DNA of 64,000 bases. Origin: Limnohabitans sp. Rim8 (GTDB lineage: Bacteria > Pseudomonadota > Gammaproteobacteria > Burkholderiales > Burkholderiaceae_C). Below the pieces are notes generated by a model. That model did not search any database and had not been told where the DNA came from. It was given only the letters and a program-made list of their open reading frames with translations. Below, piece by piece: positions 1-8,651 of this stretch. Numbering within the stretch: position 1 is the stretch's first letter; each line of letters begins with the position of its first letter. The translations under genes were made by a program, and so were the position numbers. Location of the stretch: contig CAMDFK010000009.1 in the NCBI GenBank assembly GCA_945897465.1, positions 1 to 64,000 of the forward strand, given 5' to 3'.

Positions 1-18
1 TCATTGCTCCAGCAATAA
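1..18 (+). CDS. Flagellin, last 5 codons and stop (partial)
   Basis: The first 18 bases read S-L-L-Q-Q-stop. They are identical to the end of the next flagellin gene (893-910) except for the stop codon, TAA here and TGA there. The bases after it also resemble the spacer after that gene. This is therefore the 3' end of another flagellin copy that starts upstream of the window. The tandem array has at least four members. Confidence 0.8.
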   Translation, partial: SLLQQ

Positions 19-60
19 CCTGAATTTACTTTCATTTGGTTGAATTTACATATTCCTTTC
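19..60 (+). repeat. Inter-flagellin spacer, first copy of a duplicated spacer
   Basis: The spacer between the flagellin tail and the first complete flagellin contains two direct copies of a TGAATTTAC-like word about 20 bases apart. The next spacer (909-952) has the same layout, with TGAATTCA/TTGAATTCAC. The flagellin genes therefore appear to have been duplicated together with their spacers. No sigma-54 or sigma-28 promoter is evident, so these copies may be read from a promoter upstream of the window. Confidence 0.5.
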
Positions 61-73
61 TTAGGGGCTCTCC

Positions 74-910
74 ATGACCGCCATCAACACCAACGTCAAA
101 TCGCTCATCGCTCAGCAGTCTCTGACGGTGAACAACCGCAGCCTGTCCAAGGCCATGGAGCAGCTGTCCACCGGCAAACGCATCAACAGCGCCGCCGACG
201 ACGCGGCGGGATTGGCCATCAGCAACAAAATGACCGCCCAAGTGCGTGGCCTGAACCAGGCTGTGCGCAACGCCAACGACGCCATCTCCATGGTCCAGAC
301 CGCTGAGGGCGCACTGAACGAAGTCACCAACATGCTTCAGCGCATGCGTGAACTGGCGGTTCAGTCGGTTAACGGCACCAACAGTGATGCAGATCGAACT
401 TCGTTGGATCAAGAATACGATCAACTTTTCACAGAAATTGCCAGAATTTCTGACAAAACTACTTGGAACGGTTTGGACTTGATGGGAGATGGCGCATCCG
501 CCACATCGGGCCAAACGAATTTCCAAGTTGGCAATGCGGCATCTGACACTGTAAGCGTCACATTCCAAGACGTTTCGCAATTGAATGGCATGACCGATGT
601 CAGTGGTGGTAGCGTATCCACAGTTGCACTCGCTACAAGCTCAATTACTCACATCGATAACGCCATTTCGGCAGTTGATGCTTACCGTTCCACCCTAGGC
701 GCCATGGTGAACCGCCTGAACTATGCAGCCGACAACTTGACCAATGTGGCCACCAACACCTCTGCGTCACGCAGCCGCATTTTGGACACCGATTACGCCG
801 CCACCACTACTGAGTTGGCCCGTACCCAAATCATCCAACAGGCCGCTACTGCCATGCTGGCACAAGCCAACCAGTCGCCGTCGTCGGTGCTCTCATTGCT
901 CCAGCAATGA
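74..910 (+). CDS. fliC: Flagellin, tandem copy
   Basis: Structural subunit of the flagellar filament, exported through the flagellar type III apparatus. The 278-residue protein has the classic short beta-proteobacterial layout. A conserved N-terminal D0/D1 helix region starts M-T-A-I-N-T-N and includes the STGKRINSAADDAAG motif. A short variable centre spans about residues 150-195. The conserved C-terminal helix has RSRILDTDYA and ends LLQQ. There is no signal peptide, as expected. It lies 55 bases after the preceding flagellin end and 55 bases before the next copy. The central region is much smaller than in enterobacterial FliC, which suggests a smooth filament whose surface could carry glycans. 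Confidence 0.95.
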   Translation: MTAINTNVKSLIAQQSLTVNNRSLSKAMEQLSTGKRINSAADDAAGLAISNKMTAQVRGLNQAVRNANDAISMVQTAEGALNEVTNMLQRMRELAVQSVNGTNSDADRTSLDQEYDQLFTEIARISDKTTWNGLDLMGDGASATSGQTNFQVGNAASDTVSVTFQDVSQLNGMTDVSGGSVSTVALATSSITHIDNAISAVDAYRSTLGAMVNRLNYAADNLTNVATNTSASRSRILDTDYAATTTELARTQIIQQAATAMLAQANQSPSSVLSLLQQ

Positions 911-952
911 CCTGAATTCATGTCTACTTAGTTGAATTCACCTGTCCCCATC
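909..952 (+). repeat. Inter-flagellin spacer, second copy of the duplicated spacer
   Basis: Same pattern as the spacer at 19-60: CCTGAATT, a divergent stretch, then GTTGAATTCAC. The following gene also begins with an almost identical run of codons, M-T-A-I-N-T-N-V-K-S. This supports unit duplication of gene plus spacer. Confidence 0.5.
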
Positions 953-965
953 TTTGGAGCGTCCT

Positions 966-1799
966 ATGACCGCCATCAACACCAACGTCAAATCCCTTGT
1001 GGCCCAGCAATCGTTGGCGGTGAATAACCGAAACTTGAGTAAAGCCATGGCCCAATTGGCCACAGGCAAGCGCGTGAACAGCGCCGCTGACGATGCGGCA
1101 GGTTTGGCCATCGGCAACAAAATGACCGCGCAGGTGCGTGGCATGCAACAAGCTGTCCGAAATGCCAACGATGCCATCAGCATGGTCCAGACAGCAGAAG
1201 GTGCATTGGGTGAAGTGACGAACATGTTGCAGCGTATGCGGGAACTGGCCGTGCAATCTGTCAACGGCACCAATTCAGATGCAGATCGAGTAGCGCTTGA
1301 CACTGAATATGACCAACTGACCCAAGAGATTGCTCGCATATCAGACAAGACAACATGGAATGGCTACGACCTTATGGGAGACGGCGCTTCGGCTACCTCA
1401 GGAGCCACTAATTTCCAAATGGGTCCCGCTGCGTCAGATACTGTGACATTCACATTTCAAGATTTGTCGCAAGTGGGAGGCATAGCTACAGTCAGTGCTG
1501 GTGGCCTAACGACCCAAGACACAGCTTCAGCGGCAATTGCCAACATTGACAACGCCATTTCTGCTTTGGATACCTACCGCGGCTCAATTGGTGCCATGGT
1601 GAACAGACTCACCTACGCCGCCGACAACCTGACCAATGTGGCCAACAACACAGCGGCTTCACGCAGCCGCATAGTGGACACAGATTACGCGACCGCCACC
1701 ACCGAGTTGGCTCGTACACAAATCATCCAGCAAGCGGCCACCGCCATGCTGGCACAAGCCAACCAGTCACCCGCCTCGGTGCTTTCATTGTTGCAATAA
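966..1799 (+). CDS. fliC: Flagellin, tandem copy
   Basis: A 277-residue flagellin very similar to the upstream copy over both conserved ends. It differs mainly in the centre, about residues 150-190. The start is set at ATG 966 because the protein then aligns with its neighbour (M-T-A-I-N-T-N) and a GGAG motif lies just upstream. An in-frame TTG at 954 would add four residues with no family support. The near-identity of the ends with divergence in the centre fits gene conversion or recent duplication, with diversification of the exposed part. Confidence 0.94.
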   Translation: MTAINTNVKSLVAQQSLAVNNRNLSKAMAQLATGKRVNSAADDAAGLAIGNKMTAQVRGMQQAVRNANDAISMVQTAEGALGEVTNMLQRMRELAVQSVNGTNSDADRVALDTEYDQLTQEIARISDKTTWNGYDLMGDGASATSGATNFQMGPAASDTVTFTFQDLSQVGGIATVSAGGLTTQDTASAAIANIDNAISALDTYRGSIGAMVNRLTYAADNLTNVANNTAASRSRIVDTDYATATTELARTQIIQQAATAMLAQANQSPASVLSLLQ

Positions 1800-1880
1800 G
1801 AGGTTTTCAATTTCTTTAGGTGCTGACAGACAGTTGAACACCAAGGATGGATACCCTTTTTTGTAATTTAGGAGAATAAG

Positions 1881-2702
1881 ATGTCTGTGGTCAACAGCAA
1901 CATCAAAGCACTCGTTGCCAGTCAAGCCTTAAAACTCAGTGAAAAAAGCCTTGGCAATGCCATGGTGCAATTGTCGACAGGCAAGCGCATCAACAGCGCC
2001 GCAGACGATGCCGCTGGTCTGGCCATTGGCAACAAAATGTCAACACAGATTCGCAGCTTGGGTCAGGCTGTGCGCAACGCCAACGATGGCATCAGCATGA
2101 TCCAGACGGCTGACGGTGCCGCTGAAGGGATCACAAATTTGCTCATGCGCATGCGAGAAATCGCCGTGCAAGCAAATAACGGCACCAACTCAAGCAGTGA
2201 CCAAACCGCGCTGCAAAACGAGTTTGCCAGCTTGCAAACTGAAATCACGCGAATCTCAGACAAAACAACCTGGAACGGCGTTGCCCTGATTGGCGCAGAC
2301 GCAGGCTCTGTAGCCTACCAGATTGGTATCGATGGCACCGCGGATTCGCAAGTCACGGTCACCTTCAAAGACCTCAACTCAGGCACCAGCTTTGCCACCG
2401 CTGTGGCCACAACCACAAGCGCCACCACCACCACCAGCATCACACACATTGACGATGCAATCTCGGCCTTGGACGCCTTCAGGTCTGACCTGGGGGCCAA
2501 GATCAACCGGCTCAACTATGCGGCCGATAATCTGACCAACATCGCGACCAATACGGCTGCATCACGCAGCAGAATTGTGGACACGGACTACGCCCAGACC
2601 ACCTCCGAACTGGCCCGAGCTCAGATCATTCGGCAAGCGGGCACTGCCATGCTCGCCCAAGCCAACCAGCAACCTGCATTTGTGCTGGCGCTGCTCAGAT
2701 AA
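1881..2702 (+). CDS. fliC: Flagellin, more divergent tandem copy
   Basis: A 273-residue flagellin with a strong ribosome-binding site (AGGAG) before ATG 1881. It keeps the N-terminal STGKRINSAADDAAG motif and the C-terminal RSRIVDTDYA motif. It starts M-S-V-V-N-S-N and ends ALLR instead of LLQ. Its centre carries a run of Thr/Ala/Ser residues at about 175-190. The spacer before it (1800-1880) is unlike the duplicated spacers further upstream. It is therefore an older paralogue in the array, perhaps used at a different filament position. Confidence 0.94.
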   Translation: MSVVNSNIKALVASQALKLSEKSLGNAMVQLSTGKRINSAADDAAGLAIGNKMSTQIRSLGQAVRNANDGISMIQTADGAAEGITNLLMRMREIAVQANNGTNSSSDQTALQNEFASLQTEITRISDKTTWNGVALIGADAGSVAYQIGIDGTADSQVTVTFKDLNSGTSFATAVATTTSATTTTSITHIDDAISALDAFRSDLGAKINRLNYAADNLTNIATNTAASRSRIVDTDYAQTTSELARAQIIRQAGTAMLAQANQQPAFVLALLR

Positions 2703-2770
2703 CGGCTCTTACCCTCAGGCTGCTCGACGCATGGCCATGCATGGGTCCTCTTCTCAACTAGAGTAAAACC

Positions 2771-2786
2771 TGGATCGTTTCTTGCT
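2771..2786 (+). promoter_or_regulatory. Candidate sigma-54 promoter before the glycan cassette
   Basis: TGGATCGTTTCTTGCT matches the sigma-54 form with GG at -24 and GC at -12 separated by exactly ten bases. The -12 half is perfect (TTGCT). The -24 half deviates at two positions. Transcription would start near 2797, about 65 bases before the glycosyltransferase ATG. The same motif type occurs at four other sites in the flagellar region. Confidence 0.55.
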
Positions 2787-2819
2787 TTAAATGTTTCGCT
2801 GCGCTAAGGCGGCAATGTT

Positions 2820-2838
2820 CTGCCGACTGATTCGGCAG
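2820..2838. other. Perfect 7-bp inverted repeat in the leader of the glycosyltransferase
   Basis: CTGCCGA and TCGGCAG flank a five-base loop. The hairpin lies between the candidate sigma-54 start (about 2797) and the ATG at 2862. It could be a leader hairpin or a weak stop for read-through from the flagellins. It has no T-tract, so it is not a standard intrinsic terminator. Confidence 0.4.
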
Positions 2839-2861
2839 TGAAACATCCCAGCGAGGACGCT

Positions 2862-3581
2862 ATGCATTCAGAAGTCATCAAAGTATTCATCGGCTACGAC
2901 GAAGTGGAAAGCGTGGCTTGGCACACCATGGCGGCATCCATTTACCGCCACAGCAGCCGGCCTGTGGCCATCGTGCCCATCAATCTGGCCAACCTCAAGG
3001 GCATTTACACCCGCCCTCGCGACCCACGGCAGTCCAACGAATTCTCCTTCTCACGATTTTTGGTGCCCTACCTCTGCAACTACGAGGGTACGGGCATCTT
3101 TTTCGACTGCGACATGATGCTTCGCACAGACATTGCTGAAATGCTGAAAGTGATGGATGAGCAGCCCGGCAAGGCGGCTTACGTGGTCAAACACAACTAC
3201 GAGCCGCGCGAAGGCTTGAAGCACCTCAACACAGTTCAATACAAATACCCTCGTAAGAACTGGTCATCGGCGGTGCTGTGGAATTGCGCACACCCTGCGA
3301 ACCAAATGATCACCCCAACATTTGTCAACACGACAGAACCATTGAACCTGCATCGGTTCACCTGGCTCAAAGACGAAGATATCGGCGAGCTGGATGTACG
3401 CTGGAACTGGTTGGTCGGTGAATACGAGGGGCCTCCATCCGATGTCAAGAACGTGCATTGGACCGTGGGTGGACCTTACTTCCATGAATACCAGAACTCG
3501 GATTTCTCACAGGAATGGTTTGAAACTAGAGACAAAATGCAATATTGTCTTCAGCGGCAACCATTGAAGGCCAGTGCTTGA
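2862..3581 (+). CDS. Glycosyltransferase-like protein (DxD type), probable flagellin or surface glycan
   Basis: A 239-residue soluble protein that resembles nucleotide-sugar glycosyltransferases of the GT-A/GT8-like kind. It opens with V-F-I-G-Y-D-E, the usual first beta strand. It carries an acidic D-C-D motif at residues 82-84 (FFDCDMML), placed where these enzymes bind metal and sugar nucleotide. ATG 2862 is preferred over GTG 2838 because a GAGG motif precedes it. The GTG also lies inside a hairpin. It directly follows four flagellin genes and has its own candidate sigma-54 promoter, so a role in flagellin glycosylation is inferred. The substrate is unknown. Base composition is still normal here, unlike the next three genes. 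Confidence 0.7.
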   Translation: MHSEVIKVFIGYDEVESVAWHTMAASIYRHSSRPVAIVPINLANLKGIYTRPRDPRQSNEFSFSRFLVPYLCNYEGTGIFFDCDMMLRTDIAEMLKVMDEQPGKAAYVVKHNYEPREGLKHLNTVQYKYPRKNWSSAVLWNCAHPANQMITPTFVNTTEPLNLHRFTWLKDEDIGELDVRWNWLVGEYEGPPSDVKNVHWTVGGPYFHEYQNSDFSQEWFETRDKMQYCLQRQPLKASA

Positions 3582-3616
3582 TCAAAAAATATTTCATATT
3601 TAGTCGAAATAAAATT

Positions 3617-4204
3617 ATGAGCTCAAAAATTATCAATGACTATGCCATCAAGAATAACTTTAGTGAAATAAAATTAAATCTTGGTTCCGGGGGTAGACCA
3701 ATAAATGGCTGGATAAATATAGATAATTTCGACTATGAAAAGAATGACTCATCCCGTTCAGGTTCAGTGTACGATATTAAAATGGATATAAGAAACTTGG
3801 ATGTAGATGATGACACGGTCGATGAAATATTGCTTTCACATGTCATCGAGCATTTTGTTCGTTGGGAAACAATAAAGATGTTAAAGCATTACTTCAACAA
3901 ATTAAAAAAGAGTGGAAAAATTATCGTCGAAATGCCAGATTTGGATCGGTGTATCGCATGGTATATTCGACAAAAACAGACGCCATCCATTAAAACCCCC
4001 ATTGGCATCATGAACATGGGACTCACTCAATTTTATGGAAATCAATGGGATGAGTTAGATTATGAAACACACAGATATGTTTGGCGAATTGATGAGTTTA
4101 CAAGCGTGCTGAAAGAGATTGGTTTTACAATTCAATCAGCTTCCCATCAAGCGATTTTCCATCAAAAAGAGCGTGACATGTTTGTCGTTGGAGTCAAGTT
4201 ATGA
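3617..4204 (+). CDS. Class I SAM-dependent methyltransferase
   Basis: A 195-residue protein with methyltransferase motif I as LNLGSGG at residues 20-26, followed by an acidic strand end (WINID). A second core motif, LLSHVIEH, lies at residues 72-79. These are typical of small-molecule or sugar methyltransferases found in glycan clusters. ATG 3617 is chosen because an upstream TTG at 3545 would overlap the preceding gene. The stop overlaps the next start as ATGA, so the two genes are translationally coupled. From here to about 6090 the DNA is markedly AT-rich, which suggests horizontal acquisition. It probably methylates a sugar of the same glycan; this is inference. Confidence 0.75.
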   Translation: MSSKIINDYAIKNNFSEIKLNLGSGGRPINGWINIDNFDYEKNDSSRSGSVYDIKMDIRNLDVDDDTVDEILLSHVIEHFVRWETIKMLKHYFNKLKKSGKIIVEMPDLDRCIAWYIRQKQTPSIKTPIGIMNMGLTQFYGNQWDELDYETHRYVWRIDEFTSVLKEIGFTIQSASHQAIFHQKERDMFVVGVKL

Positions 4205-4989
4205 AAACCATGATTACATCAATGAATCAAAAGCTTTATGAAAATTACGGCAAAAGATTCATCGACAGCTGGATCGAAAAATCATCCAATGACACCAAAC
4301 TTATCATTTCCTTTGAAGGCGATATATCCGAAGAAGTGAATTCACTTGAATCTGAAAAAATAAATATAATCTCAATTGATTCGACTGTTTACAATATTTT
4401 TCGTCGAAAATTTGGATCTTTTTCTGAGGCAAATGGCTTAAATTATTCCAAAAATATAAAAATGCCAGGAGTCGCATCATTTTCTTATAATTTTAGATAT
4501 GATGCCATACGGTTTTCTTTCAAAATCTTTTCACTCTATAAATGCCTAGAGTTAGGATTGATTAAGAATGATTTTGCTTGGATTGATTCAGATATTGTAT
4601 GCCTGAAGAACTTTTCATCATCAGATCTAGATCAATTCTTTCCTGATCCTCATCAGCTTGCATCATATTTAGGGCGTGATAATTTCCCTAAGCCCAACGC
4701 TTACAGTGAATGCGGATTTGTTGGTTATAATTTTAAACATCCAGAAGTATTTAATTTCATCGAAGAAATGCTTCGAAATTATCTCAATGGTGATATATTT
4801 TTGCTCAAAGAGTGGCATGATTGTTTTCTGTTCGATACTTGTCGGAAACATTTTGAAAGCAATAATTACTTATTTAAAAATATTTCAATTGACGTTACCG
4901 ACGAAGAGCATCCATTTATGAAAACAAATCTTGGAAAATTTTTCGATCATCTTAAAGGGCCTACAAGGAAAGCCGCTGGCCATAGTTAA
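4201..4989 (+). CDS. Putative glycosyltransferase with DSD motif
   Basis: A 262-residue protein with no signal peptide or membrane segment. The motif F-A-W-I-D-S-D-I-V at residues 125-133 puts a D-x-D pair at 129/131 at a strand end. The downstream pattern (ECGFVGYN) is common in GT-A sugar transferases acting in capsule or LPS clusters. It overlaps the methyltransferase by four bases and is AT-rich like it. Overall similarity to known families looks low by eye, so the class is supported by motif and context only. The acceptor could be flagellin or a surface polysaccharide. Confidence 0.55.
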   Translation: MKTMITSMNQKLYENYGKRFIDSWIEKSSNDTKLIISFEGDISEEVNSLESEKINIISIDSTVYNIFRRKFGSFSEANGLNYSKNIKMPGVASFSYNFRYDAIRFSFKIFSLYKCLELGLIKNDFAWIDSDIVCLKNFSSSDLDQFFPDPHQLASYLGRDNFPKPNAYSECGFVGYNFKHPEVFNFIEEMLRNYLNGDIFLLKEWHDCFLFDTCRKHFESNNYLFKNISIDVTDEEHPFMKTNLGKFFDHLKGPTRKAAGHS

Positions 4990-5058
4990 TTAAAAAACAT
5001 TACGTTATAAAAAATCAATTGCCAGTCAAGACCTTTACAACATTTAAATTGAACTTAT

Positions 5059-6087
5059 ATGACTAAATTACAAATTGACATCGGAAATAACTCAATACAC
5101 GAACAAGATAAAAGATTAATCGAAGCCTGCGTTAACTCTATCATTACGGGCAGAATTGATCAACTGAAATTAATATTAGAAAATGTCGACTCAAAAAAAA
5201 GAATAAATCCTATAAATAAAGTTCACAATGCTTTATACAAAAGTTGTTCGGATGAACAAAAAACAATTTGGGATTACGAAATAAATTCACTCACAGATGA
5301 TGATAGTTGGATTGCCTCTTCATTTTACACAATATTAACTGATGCTGACAGAGAATCAATTAAGGCCGCCAAAATATCTCAATCATCAAATATAGCAAGT
5401 CTCGGATCTTGTTTTGCTACAAATATATCTAATCATCTGAAAAATTTAAACTATAAAAATACTTATACTCTTAGAATTGAGGAGGCAGCAAACTCACCAA
5501 GATTAATTGATCTTTATTTTAATCCTCATCGAGTTCCACTTGATCAGAAAGAGGATTGGGATAACCGATTTGGTATACAATCAAAGCACATCACAGAAAT
5601 ACTCCCAAAAATTGATTTATTCATTTTAACTTTTGGTGTCGGCTGGGATCTTGTTGACAAAGACAATAATATTTGCCTTAACTTAAATTCAGTTAAATCA
5701 CGACTCTCAAATGGTGAATTAAAGTTTGATAATCCCAAGCCTGAAAAACAATCCGAACACATTTCCAACTGCATCCAATCCATTCGAAATTTAAATTCAA
5801 CAGCACCAATACTTATTACTTTGTCACCTGTACCCTTAAGTGGTTTTTTTGGGTTAAAGCATGTCTATCTTGCAAACTCAATTAGCAAGTCAAGTTTACT
5901 ATTGGCAATTGAAGACGCCCGAAAAAAGTCTGATTTTATTTATATTCCAACCTATGAAATAATAACCTCATTAGCACCTATTTTATTCAAAGAAAAAATT
6001 TGGGGAGAAGATGGAACATCTCGACACCCAAATAATAAACTTATTAAACTTATCTGCGAATCATTTATAAATCTGCTGCAACATTAA
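5059..6087 (+). CDS. GSCFA-domain protein (SGNH-hydrolase-like)
   Basis: A 342-residue protein carrying the family-naming motif G-S-C-F-A at residues 116-120 (ASLGSCFATNIS). Near the end it has an acidic/His block, E-D-G-T-S-R-H-P, with the histidine around residue 323. This resembles the D-x-x-H block of SGNH esterases, so an esterase or acyltransferase acting on a glycan is plausible. GSCFA proteins are known from polysaccharide clusters but are poorly characterised. The first 100 residues are a helical stretch of unknown role. The gene is very AT-rich, has no clear Shine-Dalgarno motif, and ends the imported-looking cassette just before an insertion sequence. Confidence 0.75.
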   Translation: MTKLQIDIGNNSIHEQDKRLIEACVNSIITGRIDQLKLILENVDSKKRINPINKVHNALYKSCSDEQKTIWDYEINSLTDDDSWIASSFYTILTDADRESIKAAKISQSSNIASLGSCFATNISNHLKNLNYKNTYTLRIEEAANSPRLIDLYFNPHRVPLDQKEDWDNRFGIQSKHITEILPKIDLFILTFGVGWDLVDKDNNICLNLNSVKSRLSNGELKFDNPKPEKQSEHISNCIQSIRNLNSTAPILITLSPVPLSGFFGLKHVYLANSISKSSLLLAIEDARKKSDFIYIPTYEIITSLAPILFKEKIWGEDGTSRHPNNKLIKLICESFINLLQH

Positions 6088-6228
6088 GTGTCGCATCCTG
6101 GATGATTGGATTGACTTAAAAAGTATTTAATTGTTCATGGCCAGAGAGGTCATGCGACAGTTGATAAACAATCTTTGCGTCACCACAGCTGTCCAACCGG
6201 GAGTCTTGACACCCGAGTTCGACACTAA

Positions 6229-7853
6229 ATAGTCGCACCTGCAAAATTCACTTCAAGCTATCGCCCAGCGTTGATCTGAGTTTTGCAGACGTTTCAGGCC
6301 GATGATTTCGGCCAATTTCCCAAATAAGCCTGCTAAACCGCTCGCCTGCAACAGGCACAACAAAAGGCCTAGGCCTTTTTTGACGATCATCCTTAGCAAC
6401 CAGCGGATTTTGTAGCCCGCTGCGCACAGCACTGCGTGCAGTGCATCACCCTCTGATCCTTTGAGGTGGCAGCGGTCCATACGGTGATCCGCTTTGAGGT
6501 GCCCGATGATCGGCTCGATCGCTTGCCGTCTTTTGAGTAACCTGCGTTCTTCATCGGTGAGCCGCTTGTCCTTGACCCGGTGTTTGATCTCAATGTCCGG
6601 GTTCTCCTTGTCCACACCCCGGTAGCCCAAGTCGGCGTACACCACCTTGGGCTTGACGCCTAGGCCCTGCATCAGGATCGTGATTTGCTCGATCTGCTCG
6701 TGCATGGTGTGCCCGTCATACGGGTTGCCTAGGAAGCTCCTAGCTCCCACGATCAGATTGCCCTTGAGCGTCATCGCCACGCCCATCTTCACCCCAAACT
6801 CGTATGGGTTGCGGCTCTTACCCTTGCTGATGCACTCCACCTCTGGCGCGTGCCAGCTGTAGAGCTTGGCGCGGTTGTCCACCGCTTTGCGGCTGCCGGT
6901 CTGCGCGACCAGACGCTTGGCCTTGCCTAAGGTCTGGCCCAATGTTTCCTGCACGGCTTGGCTGAGCGTGCTCATCTTGCGAGCCACCTCGCGCTGCAAG
7001 CGTCCAACGATGGTGCGCTGGCGTTTGATGACTTTGCGCATGCGCTTGAACTGCCGGGCATGGGCATAGCGCCCAGCCTTGTAGCCCAGCAGCTGGCCTT
7101 CTTTGGCGTAGGTTTGCTTGAGCTCGATGCCATGGGCTTTGGCCTCCTCAACCACTTTGGAGCGGGCCGTTTCCAGCAGCTTGCTGTCGGTGGGGTGTGA
7201 AATGGCCTTCTCTTGCACCGTGGAGTCCACGATCACGCGGGTCAACTCTTTCTTGGCGATCAGCTTGAGCGTGACCGCCACCTCCATGGTTCGGGCGAGC
7301 AACTCTTCCACGCCTTCTTCGCCCATGGCTTTACGGAAGCGCCCCAGTTGTGTGGGGTCACACGGCCACTGGTGCTCAAAATACTCGTTGCCAGAAAAGT
7401 ATTGCCAGGTGGGGGTCTCACCCCAGCGTTGGATCACATCCTCGTCGCTCTCATTGAACGCATGCTTGAGGTACAGCAGCGCCACCATCAAACGGGTGGG
7501 CAAACGAGGACGACCGGCATTGGAGACGCCGCCACCGGCAACGCCCGAGAGCGGGCCAAATAAATCCAAGTCTTCGATCTTCTTGCCAGCCTTAACCTGG
7601 CGTGCCCAACGCTGGGCCAGGGAAGCTTCGATCTCTTGCCAAGGCATGCGGTTGGCCAGCACCGCCAGCGGGTGGCGCAAATCGATCATCTGATCGAGGC
7701 GGTTGCGGAAAAAGTCATCGGTCATGGCGCTGCTTTCAAAAACTCCCAGAAAACAGACTCCATTGAATATCTATTTGAGAGTTCTGACCATCCGGATTCA
7801 CCCCAAACCACAAGCATTCATGCGGGTTTCAGGGGTTTTGCAGGGCTGACTAT
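6229..7853 (-). mobile_element. IS5/IS1182-type insertion sequence
   Basis: The element is bounded by imperfect terminal inverted repeats. The left end reads ATAGTCGCACCTGCAAAA from 6229. The right end, read on the other strand from 7853, is ATAGTCAGCCCTGCAAAA. They share ATAGTC and CCTGCAAAA with three mismatches between. It contains one complete transposase gene. The flanking tetranucleotides are CTAA on the left and ATAA on the right, so a clean target duplication is not seen. It sits between the AT-rich glycan cassette and an IS30 remnant. Confidence 0.75.
6253..7725 (-). CDS. IS5-family DDE transposase
   Basis: A 490-residue intact transposase. The N-terminal part has the conserved RLMVALLYLKHAFNESDE region of IS5-like elements. 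The catalytic core shows aspartates in VIVDSTVQEK and VVYADLGYRG. The glutamate lies in RRQAIEPIIGHLKADHRMDR. The long helical insert in the middle (about 200-260) is usual for this subgroup. The reading frame has no lesion, so the element may still be mobile. It is oriented against the neighbouring glycan cassette and fills the space between the terminal repeats. Confidence 0.93.
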   Translation of the reverse strand: MTDDFFRNRLDQMIDLRHPLAVLANRMPWQEIEASLAQRWARQVKAGKKIEDLDLFGPLSGVAGGGVSNAGRPRLPTRLMVALLYLKHAFNESDEDVIQRWGETPTWQYFSGNEYFEHQWPCDPTQLGRFRKAMGEEGVEELLARTMEVAVTLKLIAKKELTRVIVDSTVQEKAISHPTDSKLLETARSKVVEEAKAHGIELKQTYAKEGQLLGYKAGRYAHARQFKRMRKVIKRQRTIVGRLQREVARKMSTLSQAVQETLGQTLGKAKRLVAQTGSRKAVDNRAKLYSWHAPEVECISKGKSRNPYEFGVKMGVAMTLKGNLIVGARSFLGNPYDGHTMHEQIEQITILMQGLGVKPKVVYADLGYRGVDKENPDIEIKHRVKDKRLTDEERRLLKRRQAIEPIIGHLKADHRMDRCHLKGSEGDALHAVLCAAGYKIRWLLRMIVKKGLGLLLCLLQASGLAGLFGKLAEIIGLKRLQNSDQRWAIA

Positions 7854-7877
7854 ATAACGATACATCTTGTTTGGCAT

Positions 7878-8651
7878 GGTACTCACTTTGCTGTGCTCAC
7901 GCTGGTCGCCGGAGCAAATCGCCCTGACGCTGGCTCGGCTGTATTCCAGGGACATAAACTGAGCGTGTCACACGAAACCTTCTACAACTGCATTTACGCT
8001 CAACCGGTGGGCGAATTGCGCAAGGAACTGGTCGCCAACTTGCGCCAGGCTCGCAACAAGCGCACGCTGCGCAGCAAGGGCCAGGACAGGCGTGGGCAGA
8101 TTCCCGACATGCTCAGCATCCATGTGCGCCCACCCGAGGTCGAAGACCGCCAGTTTCCAGGTCACTGGGAGGGTGATTTCATCAAAGGCGAGGGTAACGC
8201 CAGTGCCGTTGGCACTTTGGTCGAGCGTACCAGCCGATTGCTCATGTTGGTCAAGTTGCCTCATCCCAAGCCCGCCAGCGCGGTCAATGTACTGCAAGCC
8301 TTCACTGACAAGCTGTGCGCCATTGCCCAGCGCCTGCGCAAGACGCTCACCTACGACCAAGGCAAAGCGATGGCGCTGCACAAATAGCTGACCATCAAAA
8401 CTGGCCTAGCCGTTTACTTTTGCGATCCGCATAGCCCATGGCAACGTGGCAGCAATGAGAACACCAACGGGCTTGTTCGTCAGTACCTGCCCAAAGGCAC
8501 CGATCTGTCGGGCTACAGCCTGGAACAACTTGTCGCCATCACCGACGAAACCAACAACTGCCCTCGCAATGGGTTGGGAGTACGATCTCCCTTGGGGATC
8601 TACCGGGAGATGCTCTTGAACTCCGCTCAACAATCCACCCTCATCCATTAA
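7878..8651 (+). pseudogene. IS30-family transposase remnant
   Basis: Broken IS30-type integrase/transposase. A fragment with R-W-S-P-E-Q-I-A starts near 7911. The frame then shifts around 7955-7965 to continue as VSHETFYNCIYAQPVGEL. It runs through GHWEGDFIKGEGN to an amber codon at 8385-8387, where relatives have glutamine. After the amber codon the same frame continues for 88 codons (YFCDPHSPWQRGSNENTNG, then the family ending STLIH) to TAA 8649-8651. The N-terminal DNA-binding part is missing. Truncation, frameshift and nonsense mutation make it non-functional. Confidence 0.85.

Noticed and set aside
1848..1863. TGGATAC sequence before the third complete flagellin
   Set aside because: The -12 GC is missing (TTTTTTG instead), so it is not listed as a sigma-54 promoter.
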